From the NCBI RefSeq assembly GCF_006335015.1, contig NZ_VDGT01000013.1:124001-188000 (forward strand): DNA of 64,000 bases. The letters run 5' to 3'. The notes beneath the pieces were generated by a model, which ran no database searches, was not told the origin of the DNA, and saw only the letters and a program-made list of their open reading frames with translations. Of the stretch, positions 1 through 6,691 are shown piece by piece (the stretch's first letter is position 1; every line of letters begins with the position of its first letter). A program made the translations under genes and the position numbers. Source of the stretch: Streptomyces sedi. Its GTDB lineage: Bacteria > Actinomycetota > Actinomycetes > Streptomycetales > Streptomycetaceae.

Positions 1-69
1 CAGCTGACGCTGGGGCGTCAGCCGGTAGCCGCGGCTGCGGAGGTCGTCCTGCCAGTCGGTGCTCACCAC
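1..69 (-). CDS. nur: Fur-family metalloregulator, N-terminal fragment (Nur-like)
   Basis: Only the first 23 codons are in the window; the gene runs off the left edge. They read VVSTDWQDDLRSRGYRLTPQ, followed by RQL, which is the start of the winged-helix domain of Fur-family repressors (the RLTPQR motif). From memory this is closest to Nur, the nickel-responsive Fur homologue of Streptomyces, and the neighbourhood agrees. No Shine-Dalgarno sequence is visible. A -10 hexamer TACACT (77-82, minus strand) lies 7 nt before the GTG at 69, so the mRNA is probably leaderless and 69 (or the in-frame GTG at 66) is the start. Metal specificity cannot be judged from this fragment. Confidence 0.72.
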   Translation of the reverse strand, partial: MVSTDWQDDLRSRGYRLTPQRQL

Positions 70-120
70 GTGGCCCAGTGTAGAAGGGGAGAGCGGGTGC
101 GCGGCGCCCGCGAGGGGGAG

Positions 121-158
121 GCACGGACCCCGTGCGAGGGGAACGACGGGGTCCGTGC
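121..158. repeat. 13-bp perfect inverted repeat in the fur/SDR gap
   Basis: GCACGGACCCCGT (121-133) and its exact complement (146-158) are separated by 12 nt, between the divergently arranged Fur-type gene and the SDR gene. It could be an operator or an RNA hairpin in the SDR leader. Just downstream, a good Shine-Dalgarno (GAGGAGG) precedes a 12-codon reading frame (167-205) that is too short to call a gene. Confidence 0.5.
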
Positions 159-276
159 GAGGAGGCATGACCCATCCTGCTCCCGCCGACGTCAAACCGC
201 CGTAAGGAACGCCGCCCGGGGAGGGCATAGTGGTGCGCCACGAACGGATGACCGCGACGACAGGGGATGGTGTGCG

Positions 277-1035
277 ATGGATCTGGGACTGACCGAGCGC
301 GTCTACGTGGTGACCGGCGGCACCAGGGGGTTGGGCCGGGCGACCGCCGAGGCGCTGGTCGCCGAGGGCGCCCGCGTGGTGGTGTCCTCCCGCGGCGAGG
401 AGGCCGTGGCCACGGCCGTGGCGGAGCTGGGGGAGGGGAACGCCGCCGGGCTGGTCGCCGACCTCGCCGCGCCGGAGACCCCCGAGCGGCTGCTGGCGCT
501 GGCCGGCGAGCGGTTCGGCCGGTTCGACGGGGCGCTGCTCTCCGTCGGCGGCCCGCCGCGGGCGACGGCCGCCTCCGCCACCGACGAGCAGTGGCGGGCC
601 GCGTTCGAGAGCGTCTTTCTGGGAGCCGTGCGGGCGGCGCGCACCTTCGCCGGCGCGCTGGCCGAGGGGGAGGGCGGGGCGTTGGGCCTGGTGCTCTCCA
701 GCTCGGCCCGTTCGCCGATCGACGGCCTCGGCATCTCCAACGGGCTGCGTCCCGGGCTGGCCATGGCCGCCAAGGACATGTCCGATGAGTTCGGGCCGCG
801 CGGGGTGCGGGTGCTGGGCCTGATGCCGGGGCGGATCGCCACGGACCGCACCCGGGAGCTGGACGCCGCCGCCGACCCGGAGGCGAGGCGCCGCACCAGG
901 GAGGCGATCCCGTTGGGCCGCTACGGGGAGCCGGCCGAGTTCGGCCGGGTCGCCGCGTTCCTGCTGTCGCCGGCCGCGGGCTATGTCACCGGCACCACGG
1001 TCCCGGTGGACGGTGGCGCGCTGCGCACGCCCTGA
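277..1035 (+). CDS. SDR family oxidoreductase, divergent active site
   Basis: 252 residues, normal length for a classical short-chain dehydrogenase. The Rossmann glycine motif TGGTRGLG is at about residues 12-19 and the C-terminal PVDGG typical of FabG-like proteins is present. Where FabG enzymes have the catalytic YxxxK this protein reads SNGLRPG, so the Tyr and Lys are missing, although a Ser triplet (SSS) lies upstream. Such SN..R variants form a recognisable SDR branch whose substrates are mostly unknown. The ATG at 277 is preferred to upstream in-frame codons because of AGGGGA about 10 nt before it and because homology starts there. Substrate unknown. Confidence 0.8.
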   Translation: MDLGLTERVYVVTGGTRGLGRATAEALVAEGARVVVSSRGEEAVATAVAELGEGNAAGLVADLAAPETPERLLALAGERFGRFDGALLSVGGPPRATAASATDEQWRAAFESVFLGAVRAARTFAGALAEGEGGALGLVLSSSARSPIDGLGISNGLRPGLAMAAKDMSDEFGPRGVRVLGLMPGRIATDRTRELDAAADPEARRRTREAIPLGRYGEPAEFGRVAAFLLSPAAGYVTGTTVPVDGGALRTP

Positions 1036-1054
1036 GGCCGGCGGGACCCGCCGA

Positions 1055-1069
1055 GTCCCCGAAGGGGAC
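1055..1069. terminator. short GC hairpin between convergent genes
   Basis: GTCCCC-GAA-GGGGAC forms a tight 6-bp stem between the ends of the SDR gene and the nitrobindin-like gene. There is no T tract, as is usual in Streptomyces. Plausible bidirectional terminator. Confidence 0.4.
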
Positions 1070-1080
1070 CCCGCGTCGGC

Positions 1081-1644
1081 TCACTTGAAGAAGGCGATCC
1101 CGTCGTCCGGGAGGTCCTTCAGGTCGCCGATCCACTCCCGTGGGTTGACCGTCTTCTTCAACTGGGCCGACATGTAGGGGCGCAGCGGCACCTCGGGGGT
1201 GGCCTTCTCGCCGACCCACATCAGGTCGCTGTCGACATACCCGTAGAGCCGCTTGCCGCCGGTGTAGGGCGGGCTGGCCTGGGTGCGGGCGATGGCGTCC
1301 GTGGCCAGGTCGATCTGGGGCTTGCCGTCGGCCAGTTCGCCGTACCAGACCTCGACGACGCCCTGGTCGCGGACCAGCACCGCCTCGATCTGGCGCTCGG
1401 TGTCGATCCGCCAGAAGCCGTGCTCGATCTCCAGGGGTGCCTTGCGCGCCCCGGTCTCGTCGAGCCGCCAGGAGCGCGCGGTGTACTCCAGGAAGTCCCG
1501 GCCGTCATGGCTGAAGGTGACCTCCTGCCCGAAGTTGCTCGCCTCCTCGCCCGGGAAGTCGACGACGCCGGCACCCTGCCAGGTGCCGAGGAGGAAGGCG
1601 AGCGGGACCAGCGAGGGGTCGAGGTCGGAGGGAATCTCGATCAT
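1081..1644 (-). CDS. Nitrobindin-like / FABP-fold protein (DUF1794)
   Basis: 187 residues. The N-terminal motif GTWQGAG matches the GxWxGxG signature of nitrobindin and THAP4-like beta-barrels (fatty-acid-binding fold), and the whole protein is beta-rich with no signal peptide, so it is cytosolic. Family members bind heme b through a C-terminal histidine and react with NO or peroxynitrite. Here the corresponding C-terminal stretch reads RPYMSAQLKK without an obvious His, so heme ligation is uncertain. It starts 2 nt after the stop of a 33-codon membrane microprotein and is probably translationally coupled to it. Function unknown. Confidence 0.8.
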   Translation of the reverse strand: MIEIPSDLDPSLVPLAFLLGTWQGAGVVDFPGEEASNFGQEVTFSHDGRDFLEYTARSWRLDETGARKAPLEIEHGFWRIDTERQIEAVLVRDQGVVEVWYGELADGKPQIDLATDAIARTQASPPYTGGKRLYGYVDSDLMWVGEKATPEVPLRPYMSAQLKKTVNPREWIGDLKDLPDDGIAFFK

Positions 1645-1646
1645 GG

Positions 1647-1748
1647 TCAGCGCTGCCCCTGGTAGAGCTTCACCACGACCAGCCCGGTGAACGCGGTGGT
1701 GCCGACGGCCACCAGGACCATCAGGGTGATGAAGAATGCCTCAAGCAC
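1647..1748 (-). CDS. 33-residue single-pass membrane microprotein
   Basis: GTG start at 1748 with a clear Shine-Dalgarno (AAGGAGC) 6 nt upstream. The product is 33 residues: a short N-terminus (VLEAFF), one hydrophobic helix rich in Val, Leu, Ala and Gly (about residues 5-26), and a positively charged tail KLYQGQR, predicting N-out/C-in insertion. Its stop lies 2 nt before the ATG of the nitrobindin-like gene, so the two form one transcript, likely from a TAGACT -10 at 1797-1802. I do not recognise the family. Codon third positions are G/C throughout, supporting real coding. Confidence 0.7.
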   Translation of the reverse strand: MLEAFFITLMVLVAVGTTAFTGLVVVKLYQGQR

Positions 1749-1953
1749 GGGAAGCTCCTTGCGCTCGGCGCCGGATGTGAAGAACGTTCCCGGCCGAGTC
1801 TAGTGGCCACACTCCTGGGCAGCTTCGGGAGGTGGGCCGCCTGAGGCACACGGTGTGGCACACGCGCCAGAGGACGCCTTGACCGTTTTGTGATCACCGC
1901 GACTGAACGTGTTTGGCCATTCTCGCGTCTAAGCGCGTGGAAAGGATGTGATC

Positions 1954-2037
1954 ATGAGTTGTCCAAATTGTGGCGGGACCATGTATCAGGGTCCGCAGGG
2001 AGACTGGGTCTGCGCTACCTGCGGCACGACTCGCTAG
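1954..2037 (+). CDS. 27-residue zinc-ribbon microprotein
   Basis: ATG at 1954 follows AAAGGA with good spacing. The 27-residue product has two CxxC knuckles (CPNC at residues 3-6 and CATC at 20-23) separated by 13 residues, the spacing of a minimal zinc ribbon, with Gly and aromatic residues (MYQG, DW) between them. Nothing else is encoded, so it may bind Zn alone or dock onto a larger protein. It lies 30 nt before the DsrE gene, which has its own promoter. A TTGACC -35-like hexamer at 1879-1884 may belong to its promoter. Function unknown. Confidence 0.68.
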   Translation: MSCPNCGGTMYQGPQGDWVCATCGTTR

Positions 2038-2067
2038 CCTCCGGACCCGCCCGGCTACGGTGGTCCC

Positions 2068-2430
2068 ATGGCTCAGAAGCTGGTGGTGAAGGTGACGGCG
2101 GGGGCGGACGCCCCCGAGCGTTGCTCGCAGGCGTTCACGGTGGCCGCGGTGGCCGCGGCCAGCGGGGTGGAGGTCTCGCTCTGGCTGACCGGGGAGTCGG
2201 CCTGGTTCGCGTTGCCCGACCGGGCCGCGGAGTTCCAGTTGCCGCACGCGGCTCCGCTGCCTGAGTTGATCGAGACCGTCCAGGCCGGTGGCCGCGTGAC
2301 CCTGTGCACGCAGTGCGCGGCGCGCAGGGGAATCACGGAGGACGACGTGATGGAGGGGGTACGCATTGCCGGAGCACAGGTCTTCGTGAGCGAGATCATG
2401 CCCGAAGGCGTACGGGCCCTGGTCTACTGA
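2068..2430 (+). CDS. DsrE-family protein
   Basis: 120 residues with the DsrE/DsrF/TusD-like fold: N-terminal KLVVKVTAGAD, then VTLCTQCAARRG carrying two Cys (about residues 79 and 82) at the position where sulfur-relay members keep a persulfide cysteine. Role in sulfur transfer is inferred, and the nearby sulfurtransferase operon agrees with it. A TACGGT -10 (2056-2061) lies 6 nt upstream of the ATG with no Shine-Dalgarno, so the message is probably leaderless. Cytosolic, no signal peptide. Confidence 0.8.
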   Translation: MAQKLVVKVTAGADAPERCSQAFTVAAVAAASGVEVSLWLTGESAWFALPDRAAEFQLPHAAPLPELIETVQAGGRVTLCTQCAARRGITEDDVMEGVRIAGAQVFVSEIMPEGVRALVY

Positions 2431-2498
2431 CCGGCCCGAGCCGCAGGACAAGGAACGCCGGCGACCGAGCACGGGGCAACATTCAACGGGGAGACGAA

Positions 2499-2529
2499 GA
2501 GGCCGCGCCCGAGAGAGGGGCGCGGCCTC
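2499..2529. terminator. 12-bp perfect hairpin after dsrE-like gene
   Basis: GAGGCCGCGCCC (2499-2510) pairs exactly with 2518-2529 across a 7-nt loop. It sits between the convergent DsrE and DUF1416 genes and probably ends both transcripts. Confidence 0.7.
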
Positions 2530-2599
2530 CGCGTGTCCGGATACGTCCGGACGTGGTCGTTCCGCTTGTGGAGGCCGCCCGGGGCGGCCCGCACGCGGC

Positions 2600-2887
2600 T
2601 CAGACGGCGATGCTGACCTCCGTCAGGCCGCCCCGCTGGGCGACGACGCTGCGGTCGGCGGTGCCGCCGGGCACCAGGGCCCGGACGGTCCAGCTGCCCT
2701 CGGCCGCGTAGAACCGGAACTGGCCCGTCGCCGAGGTCGGTACCTCGGCGGTGAACTCCCCGGTGGCGTCCAGCAGGCGGACATACCCGGTGACCGGCTC
2801 GCCGTCCCTGGTCACCGACCCCTGGATGGTGGTCTCACCCGCCGTGACGCCGCTGGCGTCCGGGCCGCCGGCCTTCGCTCCGCACAT
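2600..2887 (-). CDS. DUF1416 protein (SseC-like)
   Basis: 95 residues beginning MCGAKAGG, the typical start of the actinobacterial DUF1416 family. The remainder resembles a small carboxypeptidase-regulatory-like beta sandwich (GSVTRDGEPVTGYVRLLD, then FYAAEGSWTVRALVPGG). In mycobacteria its counterpart SseC is encoded next to the CysA/SseA-type sulfurtransferase, as here. The start is 75 nt downstream of the sulfurtransferase stop, so they likely share one transcript. The biochemical role is unknown; an accessory function in sulfur transfer is inferred from context only. Confidence 0.85.
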   Translation of the reverse strand: MCGAKAGGPDASGVTAGETTIQGSVTRDGEPVTGYVRLLDATGEFTAEVPTSATGQFRFYAAEGSWTVRALVPGGTADRSVVAQRGGLTEVSIAV

Positions 2888-2962
2888 GTCTTCCCCTTCT
2901 TCCTCAGGTTCCCTGCCGGACGTCGCCGCTCACGGCGTCGCCGGGTCGCTTGCCCTGGCCGG

Positions 2963-3802
2963 TTACTTGGCCGGGCCGGTCTCCACCGGGACGCCGACGA
3001 GCGAGCCGTACTCGGTCCAGGAGCCGTCGTAGTTCTTCACGTTGGGCTGGCCGAGAAGCTCGTGCAGCACGAACCAGGTGTGCGCGGAGCGCTCACCGAT
3101 GCGGCAGTAGGCGATGGTGTCCTTGGCCAGGTCCACGCCCTCGCCCTGGTACAGCTCCTTCAGCTCGTCGTCGGAGCGGAAGGTGCCGTCGTCGTTGGCC
3201 GACTTGGACCAGGGAACGTTGCGGGCGCTCGGGATGTGCCCGCCGACCTGGGACTGCTCCTGCGGCAGGTGCGCCGGGGCGAGCAGCTTGCCGCTGAACT
3301 CGTCGGGGGAGCGCACGTCGACCAGGTTCTGCTCGCCGATGGCGGCGACGACCTCGTCGCGGAACGCGCGGATCGAGGTGTCCTGCGCCTGCGCCCGGTA
3401 CTCGGTGGCGGCGCGGGTCGGCACCTCGGCGACCAGGTCGCGGGAGTCCAGCTCCCACTTCTTGCGACCGCCGTCCAGCAGGCGGACGTCCGCGTGGCCG
3501 TAGAGCTTGAAGTACCAGTAGGCGTAGGCGGCGAACCAGTTGTTGTTCCCGCCGTAGAGGACCACCGTGTCGTCGTTGGCGATGCCCTTGGCGGAGAGCA
3601 GCTTCTCGAAGCCGTCCTGGTCGACGAAGTCGCGGCGGACCGGGTCCTGGAGCTCCTGCTTCCAGTCGATCCGGATCGCGTTCTTGATGTGGTTCTTCTC
3701 GTAGGCCGAGGTGTCCTCGTCGACTTCCACGAGCACGACCTTCGCGTCGTCGAGGTGGGCCTGGACCCAGTCGGCGTCCACCAGGACGTCACTGCGGCTC
3801 AT
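2963..3802 (-). CDS. Thiosulfate sulfurtransferase (tandem rhodanese)
   Basis: 279 residues with two rhodanese domains: the N-terminal one (about 5-125) is inactive, the C-terminal one (about 155-275) carries the active-site loop CRIGER with Cys at residue 233. This loop is the actinobacterial CysA2/SseA form of the canonical CRxGxT/R pocket and moves sulfane sulfur from thiosulfate or 3-mercaptopyruvate to thiophilic acceptors. Cytosolic. The ATG at 3802 follows AAGGAGAACCGC. It is first in an operon with DUF1416. A cysteine-containing leader ORF lies 122 nt upstream, so expression is probably attenuated by cysteine supply. Confidence 0.9.
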   Translation of the reverse strand: MSRSDVLVDADWVQAHLDDAKVVLVEVDEDTSAYEKNHIKNAIRIDWKQELQDPVRRDFVDQDGFEKLLSAKGIANDDTVVLYGGNNNWFAAYAYWYFKLYGHADVRLLDGGRKKWELDSRDLVAEVPTRAATEYRAQAQDTSIRAFRDEVVAAIGEQNLVDVRSPDEFSGKLLAPAHLPQEQSQVGGHIPSARNVPWSKSANDDGTFRSDDELKELYQGEGVDLAKDTIAYCRIGERSAHTWFVLHELLGQPNVKNYDGSWTEYGSLVGVPVETGPAK

Positions 3803-3848
3803 GCGGTTCTCCTTGAGCGAAATGAGGCGGAAAGGGGCTGCCGCAGGG

Positions 3849-3897
3849 GCGCACGCGCGCGTGGACGGGCGCGGGGCGCACGGGTGAGCGTGTGCGC
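3849..3897 (-). promoter_or_regulatory. Candidate attenuator with alternative stems
   Basis: Between the leader ORF stop and the sulfurtransferase start are two copies of GCGCAC (3849-3854 and 3876-3881) and one exact complement GTGCGC (3892-3897). Only one copy can pair at a time, the classic arrangement for mutually exclusive hairpins. On the minus strand the GTGCGC complement is read first, directly after the leader peptide, where a ribosome stalled on Cys codons could influence folding. No experimental support. Confidence 0.45.
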
Positions 3898-3924
3898 GGA
3901 CGCGGCGGGGAAGGGGGCGTGGGA

Positions 3925-4026
3925 TCAGCCGAGGCGACGACAGAGCATGGCCGAAACGCGGCAGAGATCCACCGCGCGCCGCTTGGTGAGCCCCCCGGCG
4001 GGGGTGCCCGTCGCCTGCCGCATCAT
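3925..4026 (-). CDS. Cysteine-containing leader peptide of the sulfurtransferase operon
   Basis: 33-codon ORF starting at an ATG-ATG pair (4026/4023). The C-terminal half reads RRAVDLCRVSAMLCRRLG, with two Cys codons 7 apart near the stop. This pattern (xVDLxRVxxxLCRR) is shared by putative leader peptides placed before sulfur and cysteine genes in actinobacteria. In mycobacteria comparable leaderless Cys-rich ORFs act as cysteine-responsive attenuators. The start is exactly where a leaderless transcript would begin: TACGAT (4034-4039) with GTGACA (4058-4063) at 18-bp spacing. Confidence 0.75.
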   Translation of the reverse strand: MMRQATGTPAGGLTKRRAVDLCRVSAMLCRRLG

Positions 4027-4033
4027 GTCCGTG

Positions 4034-4063
4034 ATCGTACGGAGCGTCCCCGCGCCGTGTCAC
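4034..4063 (-). promoter_or_regulatory. Promoter of the leader peptide-sulfurtransferase operon
   Basis: -35 GTGACA at 4058-4063 and -10 TACGAT at 4034-4039, spacing 18 bp, both on the minus strand. The -10 ends 7 nt before the leader ATG at 4026, so transcription should start at or next to that A. Confidence 0.65.
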
Positions 4064-4126
4064 CGGCGTTCCGCATTCTGAGACGACAGCGTCTGCCATG
4101 CGGACGCCCATTGGGCGACCTGTTCG

Positions 4127-4257
4127 GGGGCGCGGAGAACCGCGCGCATGCTGGCCACCGGCCCGCGCTCGACAACGGCGCGGTACCTGACGGGTGGGTT
4201 GTCGGGCGCGGCTGACGGCGCGCGCCGGGGACCACCAGGGGCGCGGGGAACTGCGCG
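4127..4257. repeat. Intergenic REP-like repeat, two copies
   Basis: A degenerate copy of the window-wide 20-mer (4127-4146) and an exact copy GGGGCGCGGGGAACTGCGCG (4238-4257), same orientation, with related spacer text (gacgggtgggttgtcgggcg). It fills the gap between the leader peptide promoter and the DUF2993 gene. No ORF is supported from 4064 to 4337. Confidence 0.7.
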
Positions 4258-4337
4258 GGCAACCGGCCACCGGCCCGCAGTCGACAGCGGCGCGGAACCC
4301 GACAGGCGCGTCGTCGCCCGCGGGCCAGCGCCCAGCG

Positions 4338-5060
4338 TTACCCGCTGACGCGCATGTTCTCCCCGTCCACGACGACCCTCAGCCCCTCCTCCGTGGGCTC
4401 CAGGTCGGTCAGGGAGAGCCCCTCGGGCAGGCCGGCGATGGTCCGTTCCTGGTTGATCTGCTCCTGCGCCGTCCGGCGCACGTCCTCGCCCGGGAGGTCG
4501 GGCAGCTCGTCCTCGTCGACCGTGAGGGAGACCTTGTCGTCCTCCAGGTTGACCTCGCCGGTCACCTCGCCGACGTCCAGGGTCTGGCCGAGCGCGCTGG
4601 CCTGGAGCACCAGCAGCAGCCGCCCGTCGCCGGCGTACTCGAACTCCACGCCGAAGCCGTTGCCGCTCAACGCCAGCAACTCGCCGTAGGCGCGGGTTAG
4701 TTCGGTGTAGCTGATGATTCCCTCGCCGTGCGCGGTCGCCGCCGTCGCCTCGGTGAAGCCGCCGGTGAGCTCGACGTCGTTCAGTTCGACGTCCAGGTTC
4801 TGGATGCTCACCTCCTGCTCGTCGACCGTGGCGATGTACGACTTCACGCCCAGGTCCACGTGGCCCAGCTCGCTGTCGAGGACCTGGGTGAGGAACGGGA
4901 TGCCCTTGATCGACACGCTCGGCTCGTTCTCCAGGCCGAGTCGGTCCTGGACGCGGGAGGCCACCTCGTTCTGGGTCACGTAGAGCGCGACCCGGTCGGC
5001 GATCGTGGCCAGTACGGCCAGGACCACGACCACGATCAGGCTTATTCGCAGTGCGCGCAT
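4338..5060 (-). CDS. DUF2993 (LmeA-like) anchored lipid-binding protein
   Basis: 240 residues. One N-terminal membrane helix (about 5-30: ISLIVVVVLAVLATIADRVA) anchors a long external beta-rich domain of the DUF2993 family, which includes mycobacterial LmeA, a phospholipid-binding protein of the cell envelope. The helix is followed by the usual amphipathic segment and the sequence SIKGIPFLTQVLDSEL, the best conserved block of the family. Exported, tethered to the outer face of the membrane. The ATG at 5060 is supported by the immediate hydrophobic segment. A -10 TAGGCT is seen at 5106-5111. Confidence 0.85.
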   Translation of the reverse strand: MRALRISLIVVVVLAVLATIADRVALYVTQNEVASRVQDRLGLENEPSVSIKGIPFLTQVLDSELGHVDLGVKSYIATVDEQEVSIQNLDVELNDVELTGGFTEATAATAHGEGIISYTELTRAYGELLALSGNGFGVEFEYAGDGRLLLVLQASALGQTLDVGEVTGEVNLEDDKVSLTVDEDELPDLPGEDVRRTAQEQINQERTIAGLPEGLSLTDLEPTEEGLRVVVDGENMRVSG

Positions 5061-5236
5061 CGGGTGGCGAACCCCCAGGAGAAGACGTGTCCGAAAAGCA
5101 GCGCGAGCCTAACCCGTAGCACCCTTACCAGGCAGGGGTGCCCGTTCCTTGCAGCACGCCCGTTACACGCTTCGGCAGGGACACGACAGGCACACGACGG
5201 CCTGTCCCCGGGGGCGCCGGCGGGCCGGCGGCCGGC

Positions 5237-6088
5237 TCAGAGGAGGGCTACGGCCAGCGGATAGACCGCCGGTGCCACCGCCGTCAGCGGCAGCGCCACC
5301 CCGGCCGTGAAGTGGACGAACCTCGACGGGAAGTCGTAGGAGGCGACCCGCAGCCCGAGCAGGGCGCACGCCCCGCCGGCCGCGCCCAGCGCGAGCGCCG
5401 GCGTGCCGATGTCCTGGCCGCTGGCCCACAGCCCGACGCCGAAGCCGGCCGCCAGCGCCAGCGGCGACGTCAGAGCCGCCGGCCCGGGCAGCGCCCGCAC
5501 CACCGTCGCCGCCGCCACCCCGCCGGCCGCCACCGCGACCGCCGTGCCCGACACCTCGACGGCGGCCAGCAGCGCGCCCGCCACCACCGTCAGCAGCGTC
5601 GAGGCCGAGGTCGCGGTCAACGAGTCCAGCCGCTCGTCGGACGAACCGCGGTGGCGCAGCTGGAGCACGATCACCAGCAGGAACCACACGCCCAGCACGC
5701 CGAGCAGCGCCCCCGGCACGTCGTCCTCGTCCACCACCAGCACCGCCGCGTCCGCCGCCAGCCCGCCGGCGAACGCCAGCACGATGCCCTGCCTGGCCGG
5801 CCACATCCCGTTGAGCCGGAACCAGCCAGCAGCCGTCACCGCCTGGAGCAGCACCACAGCCGGCAGCGCCGCCCACTGCCCGAAGGACGCGCCCGCCGCC
5901 AGCAGCCCCGCCAGCACGGCGGTCAGCAGCGCCGGCTGCCACCCCGGGCTGATGATCGGGGAACGGGCCCGATGCCGCGCCCTCGTCGCCCCCTGGCCGG
6001 CCGACGCCTCGGCGTCCGTCCCCGGCGCGGTCCTCGCGTTCACACTCGCCCTCCCGGCCTGGCCGTCCTCCGCGTGCGGACCGCTCAT
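5237..6088 (-). CDS. Polytopic membrane protein of unknown function
   Basis: 283 residues with a cytosolic, charged N-terminus of about 48 residues, then seven or eight hydrophobic segments rich in Ala, Gly, Val and Leu. No transport or enzymatic motif is visible. The start ATG overlaps the stop of the MoaD-like gene by 4 nt (ATGA), so the two are translationally coupled. From memory the same pair sits beside glnR in Streptomyces. Function unknown. Confidence 0.8.
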   Translation of the reverse strand: MSGPHAEDGQAGRASVNARTAPGTDAEASAGQGATRARHRARSPIISPGWQPALLTAVLAGLLAAGASFGQWAALPAVVLLQAVTAAGWFRLNGMWPARQGIVLAFAGGLAADAAVLVVDEDDVPGALLGVLGVWFLLVIVLQLRHRGSSDERLDSLTATSASTLLTVVAGALLAAVEVSGTAVAVAAGGVAAATVVRALPGPAALTSPLALAAGFGVGLWASGQDIGTPALALGAAGGACALLGLRVASYDFPSRFVHFTAGVALPLTAVAPAVYPLAVALL

Positions 6089-6351
6089 CGCGCACCCCCG
6101 GCGAACGGCGGCAGCACCTCGACGGTGCCCCCCTCCGTCAACGCGACCGAGGCGTGCTCCCGCCGGCCGACCTGCGCGCCGTCCACCAGGAAGGCGCAGC
6201 GCGCCAGCACCCGGTCGAACTCGGCGCTGTCGGCGTGCCGCCGCTGCGCCGCCGCGAGCGCCTCGGCCAGGTCGGCCGCGTCATAGGGTTCCTCCGCCGT
6301 GCCGGCGGCTGCCTTGGCCGCCGCCCAGTACCGGATCGTGCCGCTCGCCAT
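6085..6351 (-). CDS. MoaD/ThiS-family sulfur carrier with two extra C-terminal residues
   Basis: 88 residues, ubiquitin-like fold. The end reads VEVLPPFAGG followed by AR and the stop, whereas active MoaD/ThiS carriers end in a bare GG that is adenylated and thiocarboxylated. The AR tail arises where the stop overlaps the next gene's ATG (GCGCGATGAG). It would have to be trimmed, as known for QbsE-type carriers that need a Mec+/JAMM protease, or the protein is not a sulfur carrier. The ATG at 6351 has GGAGAG about 9 nt upstream. Coupled to the membrane protein and divergent from glnR, with a GlnR-type box in between. Confidence 0.82.
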   Translation of the reverse strand: MASGTIRYWAAAKAAAGTAEEPYDAADLAEALAAAQRRHADSAEFDRVLARCAFLVDGAQVGRREHASVALTEGGTVEVLPPFAGGAR

Positions 6352-6486
6352 CTTCTCCGCTCTCCGCCCACCGGCCGGGAGTGTGCCGACCGGGAGTTTG
6401 TGGTGCCGCCCCATGATGGCCCCTGCCGCGCCCGGCGCACGCCTCCGGCCCACCGGCGCCCCCCTTCACTCCCCGGCGTGAACGAC

Positions 6487-6513
6487 GTAACGCCGGTGAA
6501 ACGCGCGGGAAAC
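6487..6513. promoter_or_regulatory. GlnR-type binding box
   Basis: GTAAC (6487-6491), then 6 nt, GAAAC (6498-6502), 6 nt, GAAAC (6509-6513). This fits the Streptomyces GlnR pattern gTnAc-n6-GaAAc with an extra half-site in phase. It lies 64 bp before the TATGCT -10 of glnR and about 136 bp before the divergent MoaD start, so it could serve autoregulation, the MoaD operon or both. Confidence 0.68.
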
Positions 6514-6576
6514 CGAAGGAGACCCTCGGGGAGACCAGTGTGATACACGCCCCTGCGCGCCGGTCACCGCTTCGGC

Positions 6577-6582
6577 TATGCT
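6577..6582 (+). promoter_or_regulatory. glnR -10 element
   Basis: TATGCT, the best -10 match in the gap; it predicts a leader of about 100 nt ending in AGGAAGGAAA before the glnR ATG. No strong -35 is seen, consistent with an activated promoter. Confidence 0.45.
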
Positions 6583-6691
6583 GCTGGATCAGAGGGACCC
6601 GGGCGAAGACGCCGATACGGGTCCTTTCGCGCTTTCAGGGCCCAGCCGCTCGACCGTCCCGCGCCAGGACTGAGGAAGGAAAGCCTTCGAG

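Noticed and set aside
167..205. 12-codon ORF with an excellent Shine-Dalgarno before the SDR gene
   Set aside because: Too short and without a recognisable leader motif; could be a chance start or the remnant of a longer gene.
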